A stretch of 18,253 bases of DNA from assembly GCA_965372465.1 (NCBI GenBank), contig CBDVCK010000039.1, forward strand, positions 1 through 18,253, in the 5' to 3' direction. The stretch is from GCA-020348445 sp965372465. Lineage in GTDB: Archaea; Thermoplasmatota; Thermoplasmata; GCA-020350865. The notes under the pieces are model-generated. The model was not told the origin of the DNA. It saw only the letters and a program-made list of their open reading frames with translations, and did not search any database. Positions within the stretch are counted from its first letter, which is position 1. Each line of letters starts with the position of its first letter. Made by a program: the position numbers and the translations under genes. This document shows positions 6,982 through 14,770 of this stretch, piece after piece.

Positions 6982-9900
6982 CTACATGTTCATTCTGGCT
7001 CCCGGGGGCTCCTTGGGAGATTCGTCCACTTTAATGAACTGCGGTGGACCCGGATAATCCTCGTCTGCCTTTTTCTTTTTCATGGACATGCCAATTGCAG
7101 CTGCCAGCACCATCACAACCACAATGGCTGCAACAACCAACATCAGAATCATGAGAATATCCAGTTCTTTTTCTTCATCTTCTCCTTTTTGATCAAAGGT
7201 CAGTGTGATCTGTACCTCCTCAGAGTAATCCTCGCCGTCAAAGGCTCTTGCCGAAATCGTATATTCTCCATCCGAATACAATGCGGTGTCGATTTCATAG
7301 CTCCAGTCGTATAGACCCTGTGCCTCCTCCCATGAACCCTCACCTATTCTGATTTCGGCAAATTCGATAACACCATCGGAATCATCGGAAGATCCTGTGA
7401 TGATTATAGTGCCCTTCACCTTCATGTTATCCTCGGGGGTTTTGATCTCGATTGTTGGTTTTTCATTATCGGCTTTTACAGTGAGTGCATCTGAAACTTC
7501 ATCCGACCACTCATCCTTGTTATCCTGCACCTTGAAATAGATTGTATGGGTGCCCACAGATAGAGCTGAGGTTGTGAACGTGGAATCACTGCCGAGCACT
7601 CCATCCAAATCAGAGCGCCATGAATATGCAGAAATCGTACCGTCCAAATCTTCACCGGAACCGCTGAAGGTCACATCGTTACCCGAAGTTGCGGGATTGG
7701 GACTGATATACACAATTTCGGCAGTTGGAATCTGGTTTTGCTCCTCTCTTACCGTAATTTGCACATCTTCTGTGTTCGTGCTGACATCACCGTCGTTATC
7801 TCTTACCTGAAGTGTTGCGAAGAATTTATCGGCCCAGAGGTACGTATGTGAAATACTCGAAGCCGAAATCCATCCTGAAGAATCACCGTCACCGAAATCG
7901 AAGTAATATTTCTCGACAGTACCTCCTTCATCATAGGAAGAGGAGGCATCGAAGGTTATGCTTTCGCCCTTGTAAATCAGGGTTTTATCAGCGGAAAGGG
8001 ATGCTATGGGTTCTGCGCGCACCTCGATTTCTATCTCCTGCGTATTTTCGCTTTCATCACCGTCATTGTCCCTTACCTTCAATGAGGCTGTGAAAAATCC
8101 TGTTGTTTCATAGTTATGGGCCACAGACTCCTCCGAAGTCCAGCCTGTATTCTCACCGTCACCGAAATCGAAGTTGTACTCCTCCACGGTTCCTCCGTCA
8201 TCACTTGAGCCGGAGCCATCGAATAAGATGCTCTCACCTTTGTATATCTGTGTGCGGTTTGCGGTAAGAGCGGCTACGGGTCTTACCTTTACTTTAATGG
8301 CAACCTCTTCTGTATTCTCGCTTAGGGCTCCATCCTCGTCTCTGACCATAAGGGAGGCATTATAATCACCACCGCTCTGATAGGCATGGGCTATGGTTTC
8401 GTCAGTAATCCACCCGCTCTCCTCCCCGTCACCAAAATCAAAATTGTATTCCACTATTTCCGTATCATCTGTGGAGTTGGATGCATCAAAGGTAACAGAG
8501 TCGAACTTCTGTATCTCGGTTTGATTGGCTGTAAGGTTTGCATAAGGTAACTCGTTTTCCAGCCTGATATATACATTCTTGCTTCTGGTGCTGTTTGGTC
8601 CTGAAGGGGGCGGGTCAACCATCTCTGCCTCCACATAGATTGTATGCGGGCCCGTAATTCCTGTTGTGTCCCACATCACGTTGGTTGTATCCCCGTTATC
8701 GGGGGGGATGTTGTACACGGTCATTGTGGTATCTATCTGGCTGCCAGGTTCAACGTCGTCCAAATAGAATCTGACATCCGCGCTGTCGATGGTGACAGAG
8801 CCAGTGTTTCGAACTATTGCATCTATTCTGATGTTCTCGCCTGTAATGGGATTGGAATCGCTAAAAGCAATTGACGAAACCACCAAATCCCCTGTGGATT
8901 CCGTAATGTTAATAATCTGATTTACTGCAACATTTTCATAGAATTGAACATTGCCATCGGGCCATCTGATTTCCAGGTCCACTGTCCCCGAGTAGATACC
9001 GAACCCGAACTCGAGGATAAGGGAGTTCTGATGACCGTGGGGACCTGTCCCTCCCTCAACTTCTTTTACCTGGCTGTCCCCCAAATCTGTTGTTACAGTG
9101 ACCCTGGCTCCAATAGCCGCCGTATTGGCTGAATATCCGTTGCCCTTCAGATTAAGATAGAGCCAGCTGCCCGAGACGCCGTCGTTTCTAAAGAGATGAA
9201 CAAAGTGGGGATCGCCGTTTCCACCCGAGTCCCTGCCCGATGTGATGAGGTCCAAATCTCCGTCATTATCGTAATCTGCCCAGCATCCTGCATATGTGTC
9301 CCATACCCTGACATTTGCCTCCACGGTAACATCTGTGAAGGTGCCGTCGCCGTTGTTCATGTACAGGAAGGAGTAGGCATAATCAATATCATATATCTGG
9401 GGCAGGTACAGGTCTATATCACCGTCCATATCATAATCACCCCAGGCGCATCCCACGAAGAGCTCGTCTCCTTCATTTGGAAAGATGTAGGGTTTGACAG
9501 GGATTCCGGCAGAGCCCCGCATGTTCGTGAACGTGTAATCAGGGGGGCCGTCATTGTGCATCAGCAGGGAATCATCTGATGTTCTTACATCCTTGTGATT
9601 TAGGTTGGTGACCCATAAATCGAGGTAGCCGTCGTTGTCGTAGTCACCCCACACAGAACCTACACCGTGACCTCCCCTGTTGTAAGGGTCCAGGTTTCCC
9701 GGGTCAAAGGGTGCTCCATCGGCCACTCCCTTTTCAGGTGCCACATCAGTAAAGGTGCCGTCACCGTTGTTCTGGTACAGGTAATTGAACTGCTGTCGAT
9801 AATTCGTTATGTAGATGTCCAGGTCACCGTCATCATCAAAATCAGCCCATGCCACACCCCTTCCGTATTTCGGACTGGATGTCTCGTCCACACCTGCTGC

Positions 9901-10488
9901 AACTGTAACATTTGTGAACGTGCCGTCACCTTCGTTCCTCCAGAAGGAATTTGGGAAGTATTCTCCGGTACCCCCATCCTCGCCTCTTATCTTGAAGAGG
10001 TCCACATCACCGTCGTTGTCATAATCACCCCAACCGGACCCTGTGGAATGGCTTTCCTTCATGATGCCGGATGATGATGTGACATCAATGAAGTCGTAGT
10101 CGGGTGGTCCGTTATTTTTGTAGAGTTTATCGGATCCTGCGCAGAAGAAATCGAGATATCCGTCGTTGTTCCAGTCTGCCCAGGTGCCGTAACTGCCCCC
10201 CGAGATACCGACCTGGCTTGAAACATCCGAAAAATCCCAAAGCGGGGGACCTTCGTTCTTGAAAAGGCGCCTGCCGTTTACAAGTAGATCCTGATAGCCG
10301 TCATTGTTGTAATCTCCCCAGGAAAGAAATTGGCCTCCCACGTCCTGAAGACCTGCCGAATAAGTGACATTTGTAAAAGACACCTGCTCAATATCAAGAG
10401 GTGTCGGATCGGATGAGGAATAAGTGAGATTGGGAGTGATAAGTGCATAGACCAGAATCAGGGATAGAAATATTGGCCATAATCTCAT
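6982..10488 (-). CDS. Giant surface protein: FG-GAP propeller, ASPIC/UnbV, CARDB, PKD, Ig, membrane anchor
   Basis: This protein has 1168 residues. I choose the ATG at 10488 because it gives a compact signal peptide (MRLWPIFLSLILVYALITP); a TTG seven codons upstream (10509) is the alternative. Seven FG-GAP/VCBS units occupy about 57-418, each with a W(G/A)D(Y/F/W) lead and a calcium-type DxDxDG loop, for example WGDYDNDGYLDLWVTN. An ASPIC/UnbV domain follows at about 455-530, then a CARDB-like domain (533-640). Three close PKD repeats (about 645-735, 736-825, 826-915) carry FDFGDG. A PKD/Ig-like domain (920-1005) and a bacterial Ig domain (1010-1098) come next. Residues 1110-1133 are a membrane helix before KKKK and a proline-containing tail. 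The layout suggests an extracellular calcium-stabilised adhesin or scaffold with a seven-bladed head. The gene lies 72 bases after another giant gene, with no terminator between. Confidence 0.9.
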   Translation of the reverse strand: MRLWPIFLSLILVYALITPNLTYSSSDPTPLDIEQVSFTNVTYSAGLQDVGGQFLSWGDYNNDGYQDLLVNGRRLFKNEGPPLWDFSDVSSQVGISGGSYGTWADWNNDGYLDFFCAGSDKLYKNNGPPDYDFIDVTSSSGIMKESHSTGSGWGDYDNDGDVDLFKIRGEDGGTGEYFPNSFWRNEGDGTFTNVTVAAGVDETSSPKYGRGVAWADFDDDGDLDIYITNYRQQFNYLYQNNGDGTFTDVAPEKGVADGAPFDPGNLDPYNRGGHGVGSVWGDYDNDGYLDLWVTNLNHKDVRTSDDSLLMHNDGPPDYTFTNMRGSAGIPVKPYIFPNEGDELFVGCAWGDYDMDGDIDLYLPQIYDIDYAYSFLYMNNGDGTFTDVTVEANVRVWDTYAGCWADYDNDGDLDLITSGRDSGGNGDPHFVHLFRNDGVSGSWLYLNLKGNGYSANTAAIGARVTVTTDLGDSQVKEVEGGTGPHGHQNSLILEFGFGIYSGTVDLEIRWPDGNVQFYENVAVNQIINITESTGDLVVSSIAFSDSNPITGENIRIDAIVRNTGSVTIDSADVRFYLDDVEPGSQIDTTMTVYNIPPDNGDTTNVMWDTTGITGPHTIYVEAEMVDPPPSGPNSTRSKNVYIRLENELPYANLTANQTEIQKFDSVTFDASNSTDDTEIVEYNFDFGDGEESGWITDETIAHAYQSGGDYNASLMVRDEDGALSENTEEVAIKVKVRPVAALTANRTQIYKGESILFDGSGSSDDGGTVEEYNFDFGDGENTGWTSEESVAHNYETTGFFTASLKVRDNDGDESENTQEIEIEVRAEPIASLSADKTLIYKGESITFDASSSYDEGGTVEKYYFDFGDGDSSGWISASSISHTYLWADKFFATLQVRDNDGDVSTNTEDVQITVREEQNQIPTAEIVYISPNPATSGNDVTFSGSGEDLDGTISAYSWRSDLDGVLGSDSTFTTSALSVGTHTIYFKVQDNKDEWSDEVSDALTVKADNEKPTIEIKTPEDNMKVKGTIIITGSSDDSDGVIEFAEIRIGEGSWEEAQGLYDWSYEIDTALYSDGEYTISARAFDGEDYSEEVQITLTFDQKGEDEEKELDILMILMLVVAAIVVVMVLAAAIGMSMKKKKADEDYPGPPQFIKVDESPKEPPGARMNM
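7744..8556 (-). repeat. Three tandem PKD domain repeats
   Basis: Three units of about 90 codons each contain an opening (A/S)LxA(N/D)(Q/R/K)T, a middle FDFGDG and a closing VRD(E/N)DG. The similarity is high enough that DNA-level similarity is visible (ctcaccgtcaccgaaatcga appears twice). This indicates fairly recent internal duplication. Confidence 0.8.
9235..10320 (-). repeat. Seven FG-GAP/VCBS units forming a predicted beta-propeller
   Basis: Seven aspartate-rich loops at residues about 57, 103, 153, 214, 280, 349 and 403 of the encoded protein give the blade count of a canonical seven-bladed FG-GAP propeller. Blade spacing varies from 46 to 69 residues because of insertions. Confidence 0.8.
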
Positions 10489-10560
10489 AAGAATCGCCCA
10501 CAGGTTCAATATTAAAGGTATGTAAGAGGTAATAAAACTTTTGATTTTAAGGGATTCTTT

Positions 10561-13500
10561 TTACAAATCCTCAGGTGGAGGGAGGGATTCCTCATCCAAT
10601 TCTTCATCCTCTAAAGTTGGAAAAAGGTCCTCATCATCAGGAGGGGGTAGGAGTTGTTCATCAATCTCTTCTCCTTCCAATCCTTCGGGGGAGGGTGAAT
10701 CCTCATCTGATTCCTCGAAATCCTCTTCATCCTCCTCATTTTCATCTTTTGCTCCTTTTCTCAAAATCAGATATAATATAATTAAAATGAGCAGTCCGGC
10801 CAAGATCACAAGAAATTGATTATTAGATATGAAACTCCCTTTATTCTCACCATCATCCTCCACGTCACCATTTTCGCCATTATCAATGCTTTGGTTGAGA
10901 ATTAATTTGCCGTCGCTGTAATCATATTTCTGTTTGTTCACACCATCTTGGATTTCGGCATATACATAATATCCCCCATCTGGGAGGTCGGTTGTGTTCC
11001 AAATAAAGAAACTCTCATTATCCTCATGTAAACCTTCTACAATCAAAGTGCCATCGTAGCCGTTCTGATCTGTATCATAATAAAGCGAAATTGATGCATC
11101 ATCGTCAGGGTCGCTTGCTACCCATTGTATAGTGAAGTTGAAGTCCACTAAAAGAACATCCCTCTCTGGAGTGGTCAAAAGAATATTAGGGGGTGTATTG
11201 AAGTCCCCCAGATGATCTATGAAAAGCGCACCAGGGCTGTAATCCCTTGAATATTCGAATCCATCGCCAATGATTGCATAAATGAAATACTCTCCCTCTG
11301 GAATGTCTGTGGTATCCCAGATATACATCCCCGAGTTCCCATGCTCGTTTTCGGAAAGACCGTCAGCAATTAATATTCCGTCAAAACCCCGGGAATCAGA
11401 ATCATAGTATAGCGAAATTCTGGCATCGTCATCAACGTCCGAATCGATCCATATGATCATGAACTCGGTATTTGCCAAATCGTTTTTAGAATCAGGCTCA
11501 ACTAGCTGAATCAGAGGAGGATTATTTTTGAGAGGCTCAGGGCCAGATGTGATAGAATGGTTTATTATCAGCGGGAATTTGCCATACGCTTTTACATCTT
11601 CATTTGTTCCATCATCGCACACACCGTAGAGGTAGTATTTTCCCTCTGAAATATCGGAAGTAGTCCAGGAATAGAAACCCAGATTGCCGTGGGCATCCTC
11701 GCTTATACCTTCCACAATTGGCACTCCATCATAACCTGTATCATCGATATCGTAATAAAGGGAAATTGCTGCGTCGTTGTCGGGGTCGGAGTCCATCCAT
11801 AGGATCGTGAATTCGAAATCCGCATAATCATTCTCACCGTCAGGTTCGGTTATTGTAAATGAAGGAGGAGTGTTCAGTGTTGAGGAATGATTGATACTGA
11901 GCGCACCTGTACTGTAATTGTAATATACTTCGGTTGACCCGTCCGTAATTTTGGCATATATCCAGTACTCACCTTCCAAAATAGATGATGTATTCCATAT
12001 ATATACACCAGAATTGCCGTGCTCATTCTCTGAAATATCGGATACGATTATAGTTCCATCGTACCCTGTAAAGTCGGAATCGTAATACAGAGAAATGGCA
12101 GCATCGTCATTGGTATCAGAATCTGTCCATATGATCATGTATTCTGTGTTTGCATAATCGGTCTCGCCATCAGGCTCTGATATATCTATGACCGGAGGAT
12201 CGTTTTCAGGTGTGTGATTTACAATCACGGGGTTCAAAGCATAAACCTTCACTGGTTCATTGTTGCCGTCATCGCATATGGCGTAGATGTAGAATTCACC
12301 ATGGAAAATTGCTGTTGTATTCCACGTATAATATCCAAAGTTTCCGTTAGCATCCTCGGAAAGTGCATTTACAATGAGAACACCGTCATAACCAGTAGAA
12401 TCTGTATCGTAATAAAGTGAAATTGAGGCATCATCATCTGGATCAGAATCGGTCCATGTTATTGTAAATTCAGAATCGGCATAATCATCTTCGCCGTCGG
12501 GTTCAAGTAATTGAATAAATGGTATTTCATTTGCTGGCTGGGTGTGATTAACCATAACCGGATATGAACTGTAACGCGAAACAGGTTCGTTTGTGCCGTC
12601 GTCACAAATGCCGTATATGAAATATCCCCCCTCAGGGACATCTGTTGTGTTCCAGGTATAAAATCCCGAGGTGCCGTCTGCATCTTCACCTAGGCCTTCT
12701 GCAATAAGCTCCCCGTCAAAGTTGAAATTGTCTATATCGTAATAAAGCGAAATTGATGCGTCATCATCAGGGTCCGAGTCCATCCACATAATAGTGAATT
12801 CGATGTCTGCGAAATCGCTTTCTCCATCAGGTTCTATGATTTGAAATGTCGGGGGTGTGTTTGAGATTATCGAATGGTTTATGGTCAGTGCCCCAGAACT
12901 GTAATCATACACGGGTGGGAAAATTCCGTCATCGATTTTGGCATATATCCAGTATTCACCCTCCGGCATAGCCGAAACGTTCCATTCGAATCTGCCGCCT
13001 ATGCCATCGTTATCTTCCGAAAGACCACCGATAATTTCGGTTCCATCCATTCCCTTGTTATCATCATCCCGATATAGTGTTATTGTTGCATCGTCATAAG
13101 GATCGAAATCCTCCCAGAGTATGGTATACAAATCGTTGACAACATCACTTTCTCCATCAGGTTCGATTATGCGAATCAACGGGGGAACATTGGAATATAG
13201 AACCGACACTGTATCTGCATTGTTATTGGCTGTAATTAGGTCCGCCTCACTGTCTCCATTTACATCTGCAAAAAGGACGGAATAAGGTCCATCATCTGTA
13301 ATATAGTCTATTCTATTTCCGAGATTTCCCGCACCGTCGTTTTTTAGAATGGTTATACTGTCATCATCCAAATTTGTTGTGAGGACATCAAAATCACCAT
13401 CTGAATCAATGTCACCAAGGAGCACGTATAAGGGATTGTGACCAACGGCATAATCGATTTTAGAAGTAAATGTCTCATCTGCGTTGTTGAATAATACCGA

Positions 13501-14295
13501 GATACTATCCGAATGCTGATTTGCAGTCACAATATCTGGAATGTCATCTCCGTTTAGATCGGCGAGGGATATTGCGCGGGGATATGAACCAGTTTGGGAT
13601 TCCTCTTGGTCCTCAAAGGTACCATCCCTTTTGTTGAACAGAACAGAAACCGAATCATCAGCCCAGTTGGCACAGGCAATGTCGTTGTATCCGTCCCCGT
13701 TCAGATCGGCAAGGTGCACACCCTTTGGCCTGCTACCAACCCGGTATGAGTTTCTGTTGCCGAAGGTTCCTGTTCCGTCATTTTCCAAAACAGATATTCT
13801 GTCTGCCTGATCGTCTGCAGTGATAAGGTCCAGATCCGAATTTGCATCCTCTCCGATATCTGCTAAAAAAATGGAAAACGGCCCTTCACCAACATCATAA
13901 TCCATCTTTGAGGAAAAGGTTCCGTTACCGAGGTTTTTCAAAACAGAAACCGTATCAACATAGTAGTTACCTGTTATTATATCAATGTCACTATCACTAT
14001 CTACATCCGCAAGAAAGAGGGAGCGGGGACCTTCACCAGTTTGATACTCACCTACTTTCGAAAATATTCCACTGCCGTCATTAAACAATACAGAAACATT
14101 ATCGGAAAAGTAATCTGCGGAAACGATATCCATATCACCGTCGCCATCCAAGTCCGCAATTTGTGCCGAATGAGGACCATTTCCGGTTGCAAAGTCCATT
14201 CGAAAATCGAAGTCGGCAGGAATCTGGCATGGCACAAGAACGCATAATAGCATTATCATTGCAAATGAGGTATTGAATATGATTTTTAATCTTAT
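10561..14295 (-). CDS. Giant surface protein: seven FG-GAP blades, seven Ig-like repeats, membrane anchor, acidic tail
   Basis: The protein has 1232 residues from the ATG at 14259. It has 1244 if translation starts at an ATA at 14293-14295, which lies four bases after GAGGTGA (see findings) and gives a better signal peptide (RLKIIFNTSFAMIMLLCVLV). In ATG numbering, residues 20-357 hold seven FG-GAP units, for example DLDGDGDMDIVSADY. Residues 360-1122 hold seven Ig-like repeats of about 105 residues with the core DSDPDDDASISLYYD. Residues 1147-1168 are a membrane helix, followed by an acidic tail with a duplicated LPPP(D/E) motif. It is probably displayed on the cell surface; the aspartates suggest calcium binding. 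No catalytic domain is visible. The next gene begins 72 bases downstream on the same strand without a T-run between, so the two are probably one transcript. Confidence 0.9.
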   Translation of the reverse strand: MRLKIIFNTSFAMIMLLCVLVPCQIPADFDFRMDFATGNGPHSAQIADLDGDGDMDIVSADYFSDNVSVLFNDGSGIFSKVGEYQTGEGPRSLFLADVDSDSDIDIITGNYYVDTVSVLKNLGNGTFSSKMDYDVGEGPFSIFLADIGEDANSDLDLITADDQADRISVLENDGTGTFGNRNSYRVGSRPKGVHLADLNGDGYNDIACANWADDSVSVLFNKRDGTFEDQEESQTGSYPRAISLADLNGDDIPDIVTANQHSDSISVLFNNADETFTSKIDYAVGHNPLYVLLGDIDSDGDFDVLTTNLDDDSITILKNDGAGNLGNRIDYITDDGPYSVLFADVNGDSEADLITANNNADTVSVLYSNVPPLIRIIEPDGESDVVNDLYTILWEDFDPYDDATITLYRDDDNKGMDGTEIIGGLSEDNDGIGGRFEWNVSAMPEGEYWIYAKIDDGIFPPVYDYSSGALTINHSIISNTPPTFQIIEPDGESDFADIEFTIMWMDSDPDDDASISLYYDIDNFNFDGELIAEGLGEDADGTSGFYTWNTTDVPEGGYFIYGICDDGTNEPVSRYSSYPVMVNHTQPANEIPFIQLLEPDGEDDYADSEFTITWTDSDPDDDASISLYYDTDSTGYDGVLIVNALSEDANGNFGYYTWNTTAIFHGEFYIYAICDDGNNEPVKVYALNPVIVNHTPENDPPVIDISEPDGETDYANTEYMIIWTDSDTNDDAAISLYYDSDFTGYDGTIIVSDISENEHGNSGVYIWNTSSILEGEYWIYAKITDGSTEVYYNYSTGALSINHSSTLNTPPSFTITEPDGENDYADFEFTILWMDSDPDNDAAISLYYDIDDTGYDGVPIVEGISEDAHGNLGFYSWTTSDISEGKYYLYGVCDDGTNEDVKAYGKFPLIINHSITSGPEPLKNNPPLIQLVEPDSKNDLANTEFMIIWIDSDVDDDARISLYYDSDSRGFDGILIADGLSENEHGNSGMYIWDTTDIPEGEYFIYAIIGDGFEYSRDYSPGALFIDHLGDFNTPPNILLTTPERDVLLVDFNFTIQWVASDPDDDASISLYYDTDQNGYDGTLIVEGLHEDNESFFIWNTTDLPDGGYYVYAEIQDGVNKQKYDYSDGKLILNQSIDNGENGDVEDDGENKGSFISNNQFLVILAGLLILIILYLILRKGAKDENEEDEEDFEESDEDSPSPEGLEGEEIDEQLLPPPDDEDLFPTLEDEELDEESLPPPEDL
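10894..13182 (-). repeat. Seven tandem Ig-like domain repeats, about 315 bp each
   Basis: Repeats begin at residues about 360, 469, 580, 688, 798, 913 and 1022 of the encoded protein (ATG numbering). Each has an opening PPxI-x-x-x-EPDG, a middle DSDPDDDASISLYYD-type segment, a WNT(T/S) turn, an (E/G)(Y/F)(W/F/Y)(I/V)YA strand and a closing NH(S/T). The first and last copies are the most diverged. The middle copies are similar enough at DNA level for recombination or for short-read assembly collapse. Confidence 0.85.
13189..14202 (-). repeat. Seven FG-GAP/VCBS units forming a second predicted propeller
   Basis: Aspartate-rich loops at residues about 36, 85, 134, 185, 234, 283 and 332 (ATG numbering) are spaced almost exactly 49 residues apart. 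Each is followed by (S/T)VSVL-type strands. This is far more regular than the propeller of the neighbouring giant protein and predicts a compact seven-bladed head. Confidence 0.8.
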
Positions 14296-14520
14296 GCCCT
14301 CACCTCTTGGAATTACTCCCCCAATACAAATGCGGCCTCCGAAATAAATACTTTTCTGCTAAATGTAGGTAAAGCATACTTTGGTTGTGGATATTATTTA
14401 TATCTGTCTTCACGTCAAGCGATTTTAAATATATTGTTATTATTTAATACCTGTTAATGTTACACACGTCCTGTCACGGTAATGTTAAATAAACTTAAAT
14501 CGTTCATTTACCTGCATTAA
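14296..14520. promoter_or_regulatory. Divergent intergenic region with promoters for both strands
   Basis: On the minus strand, ATATAAATAA (plus positions 14392-14403) is a good TATA element for the giant-protein transcript, giving a leader of about 75 nt. On the plus strand, AATGTTAAAT (14481-14490) is followed by AAACTTAAAT (14491-14500). This AT block could be the TATA region for the structured leader, with transcription starting near 14520. No gene is visible here. Confidence 0.45.
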
Positions 14521-14717
14521 AAGCCTCGGGAGGGCAAATAGAGGGTAAGCGAAATCAACGAAACAGCAAGCACGCTTATTCCACTCTTTACCAGGATTTC
14601 CAGTGGTTCAACATAGGACTGCCATCTTGATTTCATATGCTCCAACAAGCTCTTATTAGATTGAAATCTCACCCCTCCTGGAGGCTTCTAAACTTATTTG
14701 AGAGCCGAGGTGGGGCT
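14521..14717 (+). promoter_or_regulatory. Structured leader RNA, copy 1, upstream of the BNR-repeat secreted protein
   Basis: AAGCCTC (14521-14527) and GGAGGG (14529-14534) pair with CCCTCC (14673-14678) and GAGGCTT (14681-14687). That makes a 13-bp closing helix with a small internal loop, enclosing about 138 nt. Inside, GGTAAGCG (14544-14551) can pair with CGCTTATT (14573-14580), and CCACT (14581-14585) with AGTGG (14602-14606). A 15-nt AU-rich linker leads to a hairpin: AGCC (14703-14706), loop GAGGTGG, GGCT (14714-14717). The same order of elements recurs at 16547-16676 and 18111-18250. Pairings were found by eye; no folding energy was computed. Confidence 0.6.
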
Positions 14718-14719
14718 TG

Positions 14720-14737
14720 ATGATAAGATACCGATAA
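14720..14737 (+). CDS. Possible five-codon upstream reading frame (leader peptide)
   Basis: ATG at 14720 opens MIRYR and stops at TAA (14735-14737). The AGGTG in the preceding hairpin loop sits seven bases upstream, a good ribosome-binding distance. The stop is 33 bases before the main ATG, exactly as in the second leader. It is too short for statistical support; the case rests on that parallel. Confidence 0.3.
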   Translation: MIRYR

Positions 14738-14751
14738 TCTCCGTTTCTCAA

Positions 14752-14764
14752 GGGGAGGAGGTGA
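14752..14764 (+). promoter_or_regulatory. Strong Shine-Dalgarno site fixing the start at 14771
   Basis: GGGGAGGAGGTGA ends seven bases before the ATG and matches the archaeal 16S 3' end almost fully. An upstream CTCC (14739-14742), just after the small reading frame's stop, could pair with part of it and mask it. Confidence 0.7.
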
Positions 14765-14770
14765 TGAAGA

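Noticed and set aside
9196..10074. Long plus-strand open frames opposite the PKD/FG-GAP gene
   Set aside because: They are antisense shadows of the repeated aspartate-rich codons. The minus strand has a continuous protein with clear domains.
10541..10819. Serine-rich plus-strand open frame opposite the acidic tail of the giant protein
   Set aside because: Its composition is simply the complement of Glu/Asp codons; there is no start signal or family resemblance.
10894..13182. CRISPR or tandem DNA repeat array
   Set aside because: The periodicity of about 315 bp comes from diverged protein-domain repeats within one reading frame; there are no short identical repeats with spacers.
14668..14686. 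Local terminator hairpin CCTCC/GGAGG in leader copy 1
   Set aside because: The stem leaves only a three-base loop, is not followed by a T-run, and the same bases form the better long-range closing helix.
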